DNA from: Pseudisothecium myosuroides
Taxonomy: Eukaryota; Streptophyta; Bryopsida; Hypnales; Lembophyllaceae
Length of the DNA: 64,000 nt
Direction: 5' to 3'
NCBI GenBank assembly: GCA_951799445.1
Contig: OX637297.1
Span: forward strand, 9,796,001 to 9,860,000
The notes under the pieces: model-generated
Databases searched by the model: none
Told to the model about the DNA's origin: nothing
The model's input: the letters and a program-made list of their open reading frames with translations, nothing else
Translations under genes and position numbers: made by a program
Shown here: positions 44,741 to 55,806 of the stretch, one piece after another
How the letters are laid out: each line of letters begins with the position of its first letter
Numbering within the stretch: position 1 is the stretch's first letter

Positions 44741-45812
44741 TTCAACTCGAAGCCAATTCAACTTGAAAACACACGTAAATTAAGAAAAGATCAGCTATGA
44801 CAGACAAAAACCCTCAGCCAAATCAACTCAAATCGAGTTGAAATCGGGAAATTGAGACCCATAAACAAAATGTAATAGGTCAATAGCAGACTCTCCATTC
44901 AACTCGATTCGAGTTGAATCAAAAAAATTGATTTTCAGTACAGGAAAGCCACAGGGCGATAGAAAACTCTCAATTCAACTCGATCCGAGTTGAATAATAA
45001 AAATCAATACCGTAAAATGCTACAGAAAAAGCCGACACCAGGATAACCAGTCAACTCGACTCAAGTTGAATCAGCAAAATCGAGTATCGTAAGGAAGCAG
45101 AGCAAGTCAATCGCAAACGCCATTCAAGTCGATTCGAGCTGAATCTGCAGAATGAGTCCAAGAAAACTACGACCCCAAGACCATAGGGCAACCTCTATTC
45201 AACTCGGCCCGAGTTGAAATTATCATTAGGGAGGCGGTAAGCGACGGTCGGGGAGCCCAGAGACATAGATACATTAGAAAGAACAACTCAATACGAGTTG
45301 ATATAATTTGTAGACATTAGAAGCAGTCTCTAGATAGACCTTGAACGATTTAATTCTACTCGGTTCGAGTTGAATTGAGTACCAAATAGTAGTTCGTAGC
45401 AACCTGAGTAGTTTACCAATTCTGCAGTTTAACTCGTGTTGAATTAAGTGAAGAAATCGATCCCCTAATATGAGCACTGCTTCAATAACGGAAACGTGAG
45501 TCGGATCGACCTAACAATAAGAAGACACAGGGATTCATTTCATTTGTTCAAGTCGAGTTGACTTGAAATGTGTAACTGTTGATAGTCTGACGATATGCAT
45601 ATTCTTAGATCCAACAACGGAAATTACACGTACCTCTGAACTCCACTTAAAAGATCCGCAAGTTATTAGCGTTGGGGAGGTCCAAGTAGAGTCTTCAAGT
45701 CGAGTCGACTTAAACCATTCTTACAAACGCGTGCTAGATTATAAGATGAATAAAATGCACTTTGAGGATGCCAAGTTGTTTAGCCTACTTGTTCAACTCG
45801 AACCGAGTTGAA
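44741..45812. repeat. Periodic array of 21-bp palindromes
   Basis: About thirteen sites follow TTCAASTCG, three variable bases, CGASTTGAA. Site starts near 44823, 44898, 44974, 45050, 45123, 45198, 45283, 45354 and 45427 are 71-85 bp apart; later ones (45547, 45694, 45792) are wider. Spacers are weakly similar to each other, so the array is probably an old tandem repeat of about 75 bp in which the palindrome is by far the best conserved part. Confidence 0.85.
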
Positions 45813-45840
45813 ACTAACAAGGGTAAGTGCTTGTACAGAC

Positions 45841-48800
45841 ATGGAAGACTAGAAGACTAAACTGCACGTAAACTTCAAGCGCTTCCTCATTGAAGGGGAC
45901 GAGGACCCGGAGGACTTCGCCGATGACCTCATCCTCGGCGAGTGCTAGATCTGGAACGAGCCAGAAAGTGTAGAGTGCTGGAGCATCTGTCTCACCCTGT
46001 GTTCTGGACATCTTAGCTTCAAAACAAAGTACAAAAATTGCCAGTGTCCTTGACCGAGTTTGTGGCAGAGTTCAAGACTGGTCCAAACAACATGTTCATA
46101 GTTTCGTGCAAGACGATCAACCCTGACCAGGAGGAGGAGTACGCGTTCTCCTACATTGTCCCCGCCAAGGATACAATCTACTTGGTCTCAATGACAATCC
46201 AAAGCCTTGAAAACTCAGCATACAAGGGGATTTACTCGGATTTCATTAATGCCATCGAGAACAAGAGGTGGGTCAGCAAGGACGGAGGACCCCTATCCCA
46301 TAAGGTCCTTTTTTCTCGGCTTAACTACCTTCTCAAGGGGTTCGAGAATGAGCGAGACAAACTCAAAGAAAACAAGGCGAAATTAGCACCAATGGCAATT
46401 TCGAGGGAGTACAGACTAGGGGGGGCAAGTCACGGGTCTCTTGTCGTTGACACAGCTGAGACGCAGAAGAGCCGGACGAAGTGCAAGTCCACTGCCATCG
46501 ATGCAAGAGGGGCGCGCAACAAAACTCCAGCAAAGGGGAAGAAGCTCCAAGCCAATACTGATGCCGAGGAAAGAGCGAAGGAATTGGAGGAAGAGAGCAT
46601 GATCTCCACACTCATTGACATTCCCAAAGACACGCAGAACAGTTGGGTGGAGGTCAACTACGAGGAGTCCAAGAAAATTTACGAGGACTATTGGTCACAA
46701 TGTACGGACTCGTACATTGACGGGGTCGAAATGTTGCAAGAGATCTCAATCGACCAACTGGAGAGCCCACCAGCAGAACTGAACGTCCGTTGCCTCGAAG
46801 AGAAGGGCATTAAGTCGGCTCTCCAATTTTACCTCGAGATGCCTGACCCAAGGAAGAAGATGATGCTTTGCGCTATGCCTCAGGGCCTGATAGAGCGGCC
46901 AGGGGACTTCAAAGATGTCGCGTCGAGAAAATTTTGGATGATTAACGGGCAGTATAGCTTGGAGGCAGCAAAGAGGATGAGAAACCTTCTTGGATACGAG
47001 GCTAAATTCAAGAAATTTAAGATTTGGGAGTGCTACGTTGTCTGGAACAAGGATGCCAAGATTATTTGGAAAATATCGGCATGGTATAACCGAGTCAATC
47101 ACTTTCAAAACTACATGCTAACCTGGGCCAGCAACATCCTCAATGCTAGAAATGTCTGGGTTAGCCTTGGCAAGCCTCCTCCACCAAAGGAGCTGACAAA
47201 GGTGGGGTCGACCGTGAAAAAAGACCAAAAGACCACAACAGATGTAGCCTTGCCCTTGAAGTAGAATGTAAACAACCTCATTCTACTCGATTCAACTTGA
47301 ATCATTTTTCTCTGTCGCTGCTTCAGGATGATTTCTCTTTTCGCTGATTCAAGTCGATGAGAGTTGAATCCTGAATAGGCCTGATTTCTGATGTTCTCGA
47401 CTTTGGTGCAGGAATTTCAGGGCGCCATGAAACTTCGCTTTGCCATGATCGACGTCAAGAAGAACCAAGACCTCGCCAATAGAGCGCAGCTGGAGAAACT
47501 CGACATTCACAACAAGATCAAGCTGATCACCGCAACCGATGAGGTTCACAACTTGTGGAAGGAGGTTATTTCAAAGCACACAGAAGGGCTGCTCATCAAT
47601 CCGGAGTCTCTCAAGCCGATGAAGGATACCAAGAACTGGGACAAGGAGAGGGACAGTGCATTCTCCCGCGAGTTCTTTAAGTGGATGGGAAACACCACTG
47701 AGAACGATCTCAAGAAACTTGCTCTACACCTCCTCAACAGAACACCGAACAGGACCCTCCCGTATCCAAAGGTCACAGTGAAGAAGGTTCCGGGAGTCGT
47801 TCCCGATTGCTATAGCTCAGGGCAGTGGCTGGAGAGGATCAAGAGGAAATGGGCTGTGAAGAAGTTTCTCTGGCTTAAGAAGCATAGCCTGGGATTCTTT
47901 GGACCGAAAGGATCATACCGTCGGGAGGCGTGGAAGACTTTCAAGAAGAAGTATGACATCACGCAGGCCACAAAGCAACTGCTCTTGACGGGTCCAAAAG
48001 AGGAGTTCTTTTCCCAGGTCAAGAGGCCATCCACGAAGAACAAGAAATGCAAGGAGTTGTTGCCTTATGTTGCGGAATTCTTCAAGGTATTCCTTAGGAG
48101 CAAAAGAAAGTATAAGAAGCTCGAGGCTCGGGCTTACTTGAGGTCATATGACTCCGAGGAAGATGTAATGGGGTCTTGGGCCCCTGAGGCATGGGATGAC
48201 TCGATGAAAAGCTCTATCAAGCTGGCGCTGCTGGACTTTCGCAACATCCCAAGAGTGAAGTACAAGAGCACGGCCCCAAAAGAATCTCCCTATTACGAAG
48301 AATTCATGGATAGGGCGCTGGAGCTAACCGACCCATGCCTCATAGATCCGCAAGTGTGGCTGTGGATTACCGGGGATGAGGAGGTGGACGACTAGGTGAG
48401 GGGATTTATCAGGACAGGGAAGATGGCGGGCGTCTACACCTCGCACTATGTATTGTACATCCCGGCTGTGCCTGCGGAGCACCTCATGGACCTGAATCTG
48501 CATTCTTCTGCTGCCAAGGCTCCTGTGCACCTCATCTTCCTAATTAAAAGAGGTGCCCAGATTAAGCCCAGGTCAATACTGAGAAGATTTGAGGTGCCAA
48601 TGGACGGCAAGTGGTTGAAGGCGGGATCGTACAACGAGCTGGAGTACCGGATCTATGACACGGAACTCCGAATTATGGAGTTCTACCTTGGCATGCTTGA
48701 CCTCTTCTACAACTCCCGAAACGATGTCCTCTCCATTTTTGTTGGAGGCAAATTTTTGTATGCTGCCTGGGTATGTTGTTTGTCCTATATTCGTTGCTTT

Positions 48801-50036
48801 CAAGTCGAGTTGAGTTGAATTCAGTGGGTGTCCAGGCGATCCTGTTTTGTGACTCATTTGTTATGTGCTGGTTCGTTGATTTTGTCAGTTCACTTGTTCC
48901 CTAGTTGTTTCAAGTCGGTCTGAGTTGAACTTCTTCTTCACTGTTTGATTTCCAAATTTAAGTCGGTCCGAGTTAAACTTCTCATGCACTGTTTAGTTTC
49001 TAGATTCAAATCGGTCCGAGTTGAAATCTTACTTCTTGGGACCGATTTTTCATGTTGGAGGAGTCAAGTCGATCCGACTTGAACCACACGTTTGCAGTAC
49101 TAAATCATGTATTGTTTGGCAGATGTCTGGCACGGACCACTTTTCCATCGATGATGCGGACTTCCATGAAAAATTTCAGGACATGGCAGTGAAATCGGAG
49201 AATCTAGACAAGGATGACTTCCTTCAGTCCAGCTATTTTGTCGACGAGAATGCCCACCCCGAGAAGGCAGTGCCCACACTCGGCAAAAAGGGATCGCGCT
49301 CAAGAAAAGGGAAGGAGAGGGCGACATCTCCTGTTGAAGAGCCCTCTCAGCAATTGGTATTGCTGGACACGGTCGTGGACCTGGGAGGAGGTGAAGGGGA
49401 GGAGGAAAGATGGGTTGACCCCGTAGATGCCGTCATTGCCACTCACCCAACCGATCTCCTGTATTCAAGTAACCGACAGGAGTCGAGCCTCATGCGCGGG
49501 TCCTCAGCATTTGCAGGAGATCATATGAATGTGACTCCGACTTCCGATCGGCACGTTTTGGCGAAGAGGAGGAGAGAGGACGCGACGGCGAGATCAGCGG
49601 GTTTGATTTCATAAAGTGGTAGGTTAAGGTTGACAGCAAACGAGAGTTGGACAAGGCAGAGATGATGGTCTACATGAAGAGCCTGGTGCGGAACGCCATT
49701 TCGGAGATCGTCGTGCAGCCATTGCAGCAGGCTCTACCCGCTCCTTCACTTCAAATCGTGGCTCAGCAAGCAGAGAGCTTGAGATCGGCCCCATAGATTC
49801 AAGACGTCTCTAATTCTTTAGCGGCATCACCATCCATAGTGCCAGAGGATGACAGTGCTGGGGTGCATCTTCCTGGGCATTCGGAAGTGGCTGAGGAGTT
49901 TCAAGACGTGGCTAAGGTCGAACAAGACATGGAGGATGACCTGACGGAGGTGCAGGAGTTGGATGAGGTTCAGCCTGAGCAGGCCTCGGATCCATTCACA
50001 GACACCCAGTCAGATGGTTCCCAGGACCTTCCCTGA
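45841..50036 (+). pseudogene. ParB-like-domain gene, several exons, damaged
   Basis: ATG at 45841 follows an acceptor (CTTGTACAG) and opens an acidic lead (NFKRFLIEGDEDPEDFADDL) with TAG at 45850 and 45946; the main frame then shifts to one open from about 46017 to 47264. That frame has NVRCLEEKGIKSALQFYLEM and WMINGQYSLEAAKRM, typical of a ParB/Srx-like fold (INGQ-x6-A), then WECYVVW and NRVNHFQNYMLTWASNIL, seen in a family I associate with seed-free plants. Exon 47412-48770 continues in phase 0 (TAG at 48393-48395 inside), ending TGG|GTATGT. Exon 49123 starts in phase 0; it shifts frame near 49600 and reads through TAG 49794-49796 to TGA 50034-50036. Its end is acidic and Gln-rich. Two of the four stretches would encode 300-400 uninterrupted residues, so decay is recent. 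The role is unknown; ParB-like folds bind nucleotides or DNA. Confidence 0.65.
48771..49122 (+). other. Intron of the ParB-like gene with five 21-bp palindromes
   Basis: Donor GTATGT and acceptor TGTTTGGCAG join phase 0 frames. Palindromic sites lie near 48799, 48909, 48958, 49005 and 49062, about 50-110 bp apart, with unrelated sequence between. Confidence 0.7.
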
Positions 50037-50175
50037 CCTCTCATTCAACTCAATTCATTCTGAATGTTCTATCGTCATTTCCTTAAAGATGCACTACGTA
50101 GTTACAGATAGATAGGTGGGCGAAGGTTATGAAGTTGTATATATTGTAAATTTATTTCTCATTCCGAGACTTTGT

Positions 50176-50181
50176 AATAAA
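50176..50181 (+). terminator. Poly(A) signal after the ParB-like gene
   Basis: AATAAA in a T-rich context, about 140 bases after the TGA at 50034-50036. Confidence 0.5.
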
Positions 50182-50288
50182 TATATTTTCTCACAAAACT
50201 CTTTCTGTGTACGATTTTTATAGCCGTAGACTCCCGTCCTTTCAAAAATCTGGCTGTTGGTTGTGCTCGTCCGTCTAGTCCTCTGAAT

Positions 50289-52824
50289 GTGTGCACTCTG
50301 TCATTGTCCGGGCATGAAGATTCAATGATAGACCTAGGTGTTGGTCATCCGACACGACCTGATTTGCCAGGAATTCCCGACAATGTTCCGTCTTTAGCTG
50401 AGGAGGTGGCTAGAGCCTGCAGTCCTGACAACGCGATTTTCCAGCTTGAAATTCCTCCGTCAGCGACGTTGGCGGATGCAGTCATCCCTTCACCAGTCCG
50501 CAAGGATGCAGATCCAGTGAGTTTTCTGCCTCACACGTAATTTTTAGTGTTCTTCTTGGTGGTTGTTAGTTCACCCTCGTGGTTATGCTTATGTGGATTT
50601 CCAGTAGCAAGGTGCGCATGGGTTTGACGAGTTGAAAATTGTCGCTGTTCATTTTGAACAGGTTAGCAATGAGAGAAGGATACCTGTAGGTGAGGAGGAC
50701 GGGCAGGTTATTCCCCCATTCTCGTCCAAGGTGATAGAGAAAAAATGGCTCAATGTCATCCTGGATCTGAATGGCTTACTTTGAGTATGCGAGGATTTGA
50801 TTTATGACTTAGATGAAAAGAGAGTTTGCTCTCCCGGTGAGGTAGATCCTAAGCTAGGGCACGTGACAGCAGAGATCAATAGGGTCACTCGTCGACCGCA
50901 CCTGAGGAAGTTCCTGCAAGAGTTAAACTCCATAGCCAACGTGTCAGTTTGGAGCTCCATGAACAGGTCGTATGCCGAATTGGTGTGCGTAAACCTGTTC
51001 TACAAATTAGATCCACCTCTGTATATCCTCGGACAAGAACAATGCAACATTATAAAGTGCAGATTGAGAGATGGGAAAAGTTTAGTTAACTTCAGATTGA
51101 GGGGGACAGAGAAGGACTTGTTCTTGAAACCCTTCGAGAAGTTGTACAATTTGAGCGGTTCTTACTTCTCTAAACACAATGCAATTATTGTGGACGACAA
51201 ACCGGAGAAGCACTTCATGAACGACCCCGTGAATGTGGTGCTCTTCAATATGTGGTCGTCTAAGGGATATGGAGTGAGAGATTCGATCTTTATAGATCAT
51301 CTTCTCCATTGGATTCAAAGACTGCACATGGAGAGGCCTTGGGAATTCTATCCCTTTCGAAGAGACGATAATATGGGGATCCAACACTTTGCCCTGCAGC
51401 CCAACCAAAGCAAGTACAAGGAGCTGATGAGGGCACTGGAGGTCTCCAATTTTATCATTGATGAGTTTAGAGAGAAGAGTGGTAGGCCTTACGTGTCTCC
51501 TTAAAGGCCAGGCAGATCGAAGCGCAAGGAGCTTGATATAGAGGACATGATGTTCGTCAATTGTCCGCGACCTGACATAGATGGGGATTTTTAGGTGCTG
51601 TAGGACATGGCCTTCTCTTTATGTGTGCTACAACATGTGCTTGTCAAACCGCTGCCCTTCATAATATGTACTTATTTGTTGTGGATAATGAAGAAGTTAG
51701 CAATTGCACAACACGTTGTATTGCGTACGTACCTAAATTTCCTTCCTTTGTTTGCCACAGGCTTTGCCTCGTAATTCGTTCTCAAATATTGAGTGTGGCG
51801 GCAAGTCTATTGCCTCTCATGATTCGTTTTCAAACTATGGTCAGTTTGCAATATCAGAGAGTGCTGTGGGGCACATTATATTTTCTGCTAAAACGGCGCA
51901 ATCCACAATGGACTTCTCCACGATGCTTGTCAATGACGGGGTAGTGGATAGTCCACCAAATGCAAAGAAGCGCACCAACTTTGTCAGCTCTTCTTCTCCG
52001 TTGAAATCCTGTCGAAGGTTGACCTCCCCCCAAGATCGCTTTGGGTTGAATCCCGAGATGCAAAGAAAGCTATACGGTGAACAAATAGGTGTGCTGCCCA
52101 CCCTCGAGGTACGAAGGTTTTCATTTTCTGGTTTACCTTTTGAACTTGTGTTTGTCAACTCAATTGGATTGCAAATTTCTGATTTCAGTTGGCTTGGCAG
52201 GGCAGAGACATCGTGGCTAAGTCTATTGCCAACGCCGGCAATGGTGTGCATGGTTTGCCACTTGCAAATGCCGATTCAAGAGAGCTGCCTACAGCAGCAA
52301 GGGTTTCCAGAGCTCGTTTGCCTCGATGCAATTCGTTGGGAGTAGCCACACGACAATCCAAGTCACATAGTATTGTTATTAAACCGAATTCTCTTCACTA
52401 TAAGAAACCTCTATTTTAGTTGACGAGCCCTAATTTTTTATGACGGATTTTAGATGATGTCAATGTTGACAGCCCAAAATTTTTATGTCAACAAATATGT
52501 ACAATTTAACATCAACATTGACAATCCAATGTTTTCATGTCAACATTGATGTTATGTTGGACATTTTTGTTGACATAAAATTTTTGGGTTGTCAACATTG
52601 ACATCACCTAAAATCCGTCATAAAAAATTAGGGCTTGTCACCTAAAACAGAGGTTTCTTATAGTACTTAATCCCAAACCATGGGACGCTTGGGAAGAGAG
52701 GTCCTTGCGAGCGCAAAGACGGGAGATTGCGAGGACAACATCTTCGCAGAAAAAAAATGGGTACAATCAAGGGCCAGAGATCATTGCGGCAATGGAGAAG
52801 TTGAAGAGTACATCGCAATCGTAG
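50289..52824 (+). pseudogene. FCP1/NIF-type phosphatase-like gene, last exon split by a MITE
   Basis: Exons in phase 0: about 50289-50516 (donor CCA|GTGAGT), 50608-51504 or beyond, 51761-52108 (donor GAG|GTACGA) and 52189 onward. Exon 2 carries the HAD-phosphatase motifs: KKWLNVILDLNGLL (motif I, Asn replacing the second Asp as in some plant members), RPHLRKFLQEL and VSVWSSM (motif II), and IIVDDKPEKHFMN (motif IV). Such enzymes dephosphorylate Ser/Thr, for example in RNA polymerase II tails. TGA at 50782-50784 directly follows motif I, and TAA at 51502-51504 follows the domain though the frame stays open (RPGRSKRKELDIED). A TAG just before 50608 can be avoided by using the second AG of CCAGTAG. 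Exon 4 is interrupted by a MITE at 52396-52665. Confidence 0.7.
52396..52665. mobile_element. CACTA-type MITE inserted in a coding exon
   Basis: The 270-bp element starts CACTATAAGAAACC and ends with the inverse, GGTTTCTTATAGTA; the inverted repeats extend about 95 bases each with few mismatches. It is flanked by the 3-bp direct repeat CTT (52393-52395 and 52666-52668), the target-site size of CACTA/EnSpm elements. No transposase is encoded. Confidence 0.85.
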
Positions 52825-53375
52825 TATATAGATAAAAAACAATGGAGGACATTTCACTCCCTCCTGTGTAGTAATATAAAATTTTCGTGTATCACTTAAT
52901 TGTTATTGAGTGGTTTTCAATTTTGGGTTCCGATTGTTGTGCCATTTTGTAGAAAATAGCTGAAATTCGGTGCTAGGAATCATGAATTGTTCCAAACTAT
53001 GAAAGAAGGTGCCACAGTGTTGTAGCTGACAGTTTCTGAAGAAGGTACCTCAGTGTATAAAGGATAAAATAAATTGAAAAGTGTATCTAGCAAATAATTC
53101 CACAGCGGATATGAATTGAAGACCGGAACTTAGACAACTATAGAAACAAGTTATGTCAATCTCCTTCGCAAATACTCTTATAGACTGCAGTTTACACACT
53201 GAGGTGTATAAGAGTACTTGTCAAGGAGCATGACATAACTTGTTTCTATAGTTGTCTAAGTTCCGGTCTTGAATTCATATCCACTGTGGAATTGTTTGCT
53301 AAATATAGCTGGCAAAAAATTTCATCCTTCGAATACTGAGGTATCCTTTTCAGAAATTATTTATTTACAATAGCA
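52825..53375. mobile_element. Foldback element with long inverted arms
   Basis: About 53020-53175 and 53205-53365 are near-perfect inverted copies; both hold GACCGGAACTTAGACAACTA and its complement, and the outer ends share GGTACCTCAGT-like termini. The centre is a 30-base loop. Target duplications are not clear. The first 150 bases hold nothing recognisable. Confidence 0.7.
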
Positions 53376-55806
53376 TGTCACTTTCTTCACAAATCGCATT
53401 TAACTGTTATAAAAAATCACATTTTGTAGTGATTGTACATTGAGTGATTATGTATATATGCATTCAAACATTACTTTCAATAAATTGCAATGTTATTTCT
53501 ATTTTCCACATGGTATTTCAAAATTTTCTTTCAGTATGCGTTCTTTTTGTGTCATTGCATTGCAAAATTTGTATGTATAGAGATGAAATGCTCGTCAATT
53601 TATGAGTTGTAGTGTTTGAAATAACTCCCATTTCCCTGGAAAACTCCCATTTTAACGAATATGATGTTAAGGTATAATTTGAATACTCTTGTAGATTCTA
53701 AATCCTTAGAACAATTACAACTTTCACATTCTTTTGTTAAGCTTTTACATACAAAAATTCATGACATTTGATATTTGAGGCCATTGAAGTTTAGGTCACA
53801 GTTTGTTCTTTTTTTATCAATTCACGTGGAGATGAATTTCAAATGGATATAATTTGAAATTTTTTGTAGATTCTAAATCCCTAAAACAATTACAACTTTT
53901 TCATTCGTATTTTAACCTTTCACATACAAAAATCCATGACATTTGATATTTGGGGCCAATAAAGTGCAAGGCATCATTCATCCCCATATTAAGGCCTTGT
54001 TTGTTAAATTGAGACAAGTTGGGGTCTCATTTTAATTCCTTATATATTTAGAATAATTTAGTGTTTATTAAACTGAGACTCAGAAATGTCAAAATACTAT
54101 TTTGTACATTTTGCTCATACTAAACCAACTAACCAAATAGCAAGAACCCGCTTTGAACATTTAGATTTTTTTTTTAAATTATAAACATAAAAATAAAATA
54201 GAATAACAAGTTTGAAAGTAGGACATTTTTTTAAACTCATACATGCTTGTGTAAAAACAATAAATAATGTACACACTTGTGTTATCAAACATTTTGCACA
54301 AAATATATTAGAACCAAAAAAACACATTCATTTGGAGGAAAGCAAAAATACATTACATAGAATGCAATAAAAAATAAAATAATACTTATTATTAATAGAA
54401 TCCAAACATTGTATTTTTGCTTTGAATACACATACACTAGAAGAAACCCATGTTTTTCTAGATGTCAAGATTTTGACGGCCGCATGTTGCGGGTGATGTT
54501 TTCCCACATTTGGCTTGACATCCAAAAAAGCGTGTAGCTGCAAACATGGCAAAAACAGTGAATTTGCATCCAAACATCAGCATGTTTTCCTCTAGACATT
54601 ACAAAAAACATGGGTCAACGGGATCTTCAAACATCGCCATGTGGTTGCCACCTTGGCGCGGGAAAGTACCTTGGCAATTTTTTCATCTATTGCCCATACG
54701 TGACGTGGCACTTGACGTGGAGGCCAAAATAAGGTGACGTGGCACCTAGAGTTGCTAACCAACGACGTTAATGTGTGAGCGTGGAACGGCAAGCGTGTGA
54801 GTGTGGAGCGGCAAGCTTGTAAGCTGCGAGCGTGAAGCTTGTGAGCCTAGAGCCTGAAAACCTTTTTTTTCATAATTTTTTTCCCCCAAATTTTTACCCA
54901 AAAATTTTCTTTAGAAAAGGGAAAATTTTACTATTTATAGTAAAAATTAGGACCTATGACTGCTATCCCTATGACCGTGGGTTTTAGTTATAAATTTTTT
55001 TTCTCTAGCAATTGCCATTTACTACAAGAAAAGACCTTTACACTTCAATGCATAGTTTAGGACTTTGCCATCCCACTACAATTATATTCTATACACACTT
55101 GAAGATTTTTTGTAGAATATAATTTAATCAATTGAGCAAATAATACTCATAAAAAACATAGGTGGGTATAACCTAGACTCTACTATAGCTGCTCTAGATC
55201 AACTTTGAATACTAACTCAGTATAGAGAATGCATCCACTGGCATAATTAGGGGCCTCGCGGGATTCAAACCGGGGCCATTAGCTTTCAGTTTCATCGACT
55301 CCTTGCAAATATACTCCAATCTAAAGGAGTGACCACCTCTTTTGTGAATTTTTTTTTATAAAATGCAGTTTCAATCTTCCAAAAGATTTAAAAAAATATG
55401 AAATCAATGAGAAAAGGATAAAAATAAATGAAAAGTGAAGAAAAAACAAAGAAAAATTCAAAGAAAAAAGAATGGATATGAGATAGAAAGTGAAGGCAAA
55501 AAGAAAGGAAAAACTAAAATTAAAAAGAATGTGAAAAGAATAAAAAAAAAAAACCAATTGCATGAATTGATTTTGTATTCATACTTGCGTTACAATATTA
55601 GGATTCACTATTGTAGTTGTTGACCATTCACACCTTCTTATTCCAAAACATTTTATAAATAATACATATTTCCATACTTCATGAAAGCATAACATTTCTT
55701 ATTCCATATATGTAAAATCATTTCAATCGTACCAAATTAAAATTACTTCAATACAAATGAAGTACATAGAAAAATGTGGCCACCTCTACTCTGGAATAGT
55801 GATGAT
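53376..55806. other. AT-rich intergenic DNA with small repeats
   Basis: Segments 53640-53780 and 53830-53980 are diverged direct copies (shared TGTAGATTCTAAATCC and CATGACATTTGATATTTG). A loose inverted pair with ACCCATGTTTTT lies at about 54447 and 54605. No gene is supported; the A-rich frame at 55435 is low complexity. Confidence 0.5.

Noticed and set aside
44741..45812. CRISPR-like array
   Set aside because: Spacing is regular, but the sequence context is eukaryotic, the spacers are weakly related to each other, and the palindrome varies among copies. There are no cas genes.
8510..49796. Nuclear genetic code with TAG read as glutamine
   Set aside because: Several loci fit, but long frames with many Gln codons contain no TAG, one TAG falls at a conserved Trp position, TGA lesions occur in the same loci, and frameshifts show real decay. 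Kept only as an alternative to test.
8510..50784. U-to-C RNA editing restoring CAG and CGA codons
   Set aside because: This is known from organelles of hornworts, lycophytes and ferns; the genes here have spliceosomal introns and nuclear families, for which such editing is not established.
54426..55040. Second CACTA element between CACTAGAAGAAA and ACTACAAGAAAA strings
   Set aside because: Both strings point the same way, so they are not the two inverted ends of one element.
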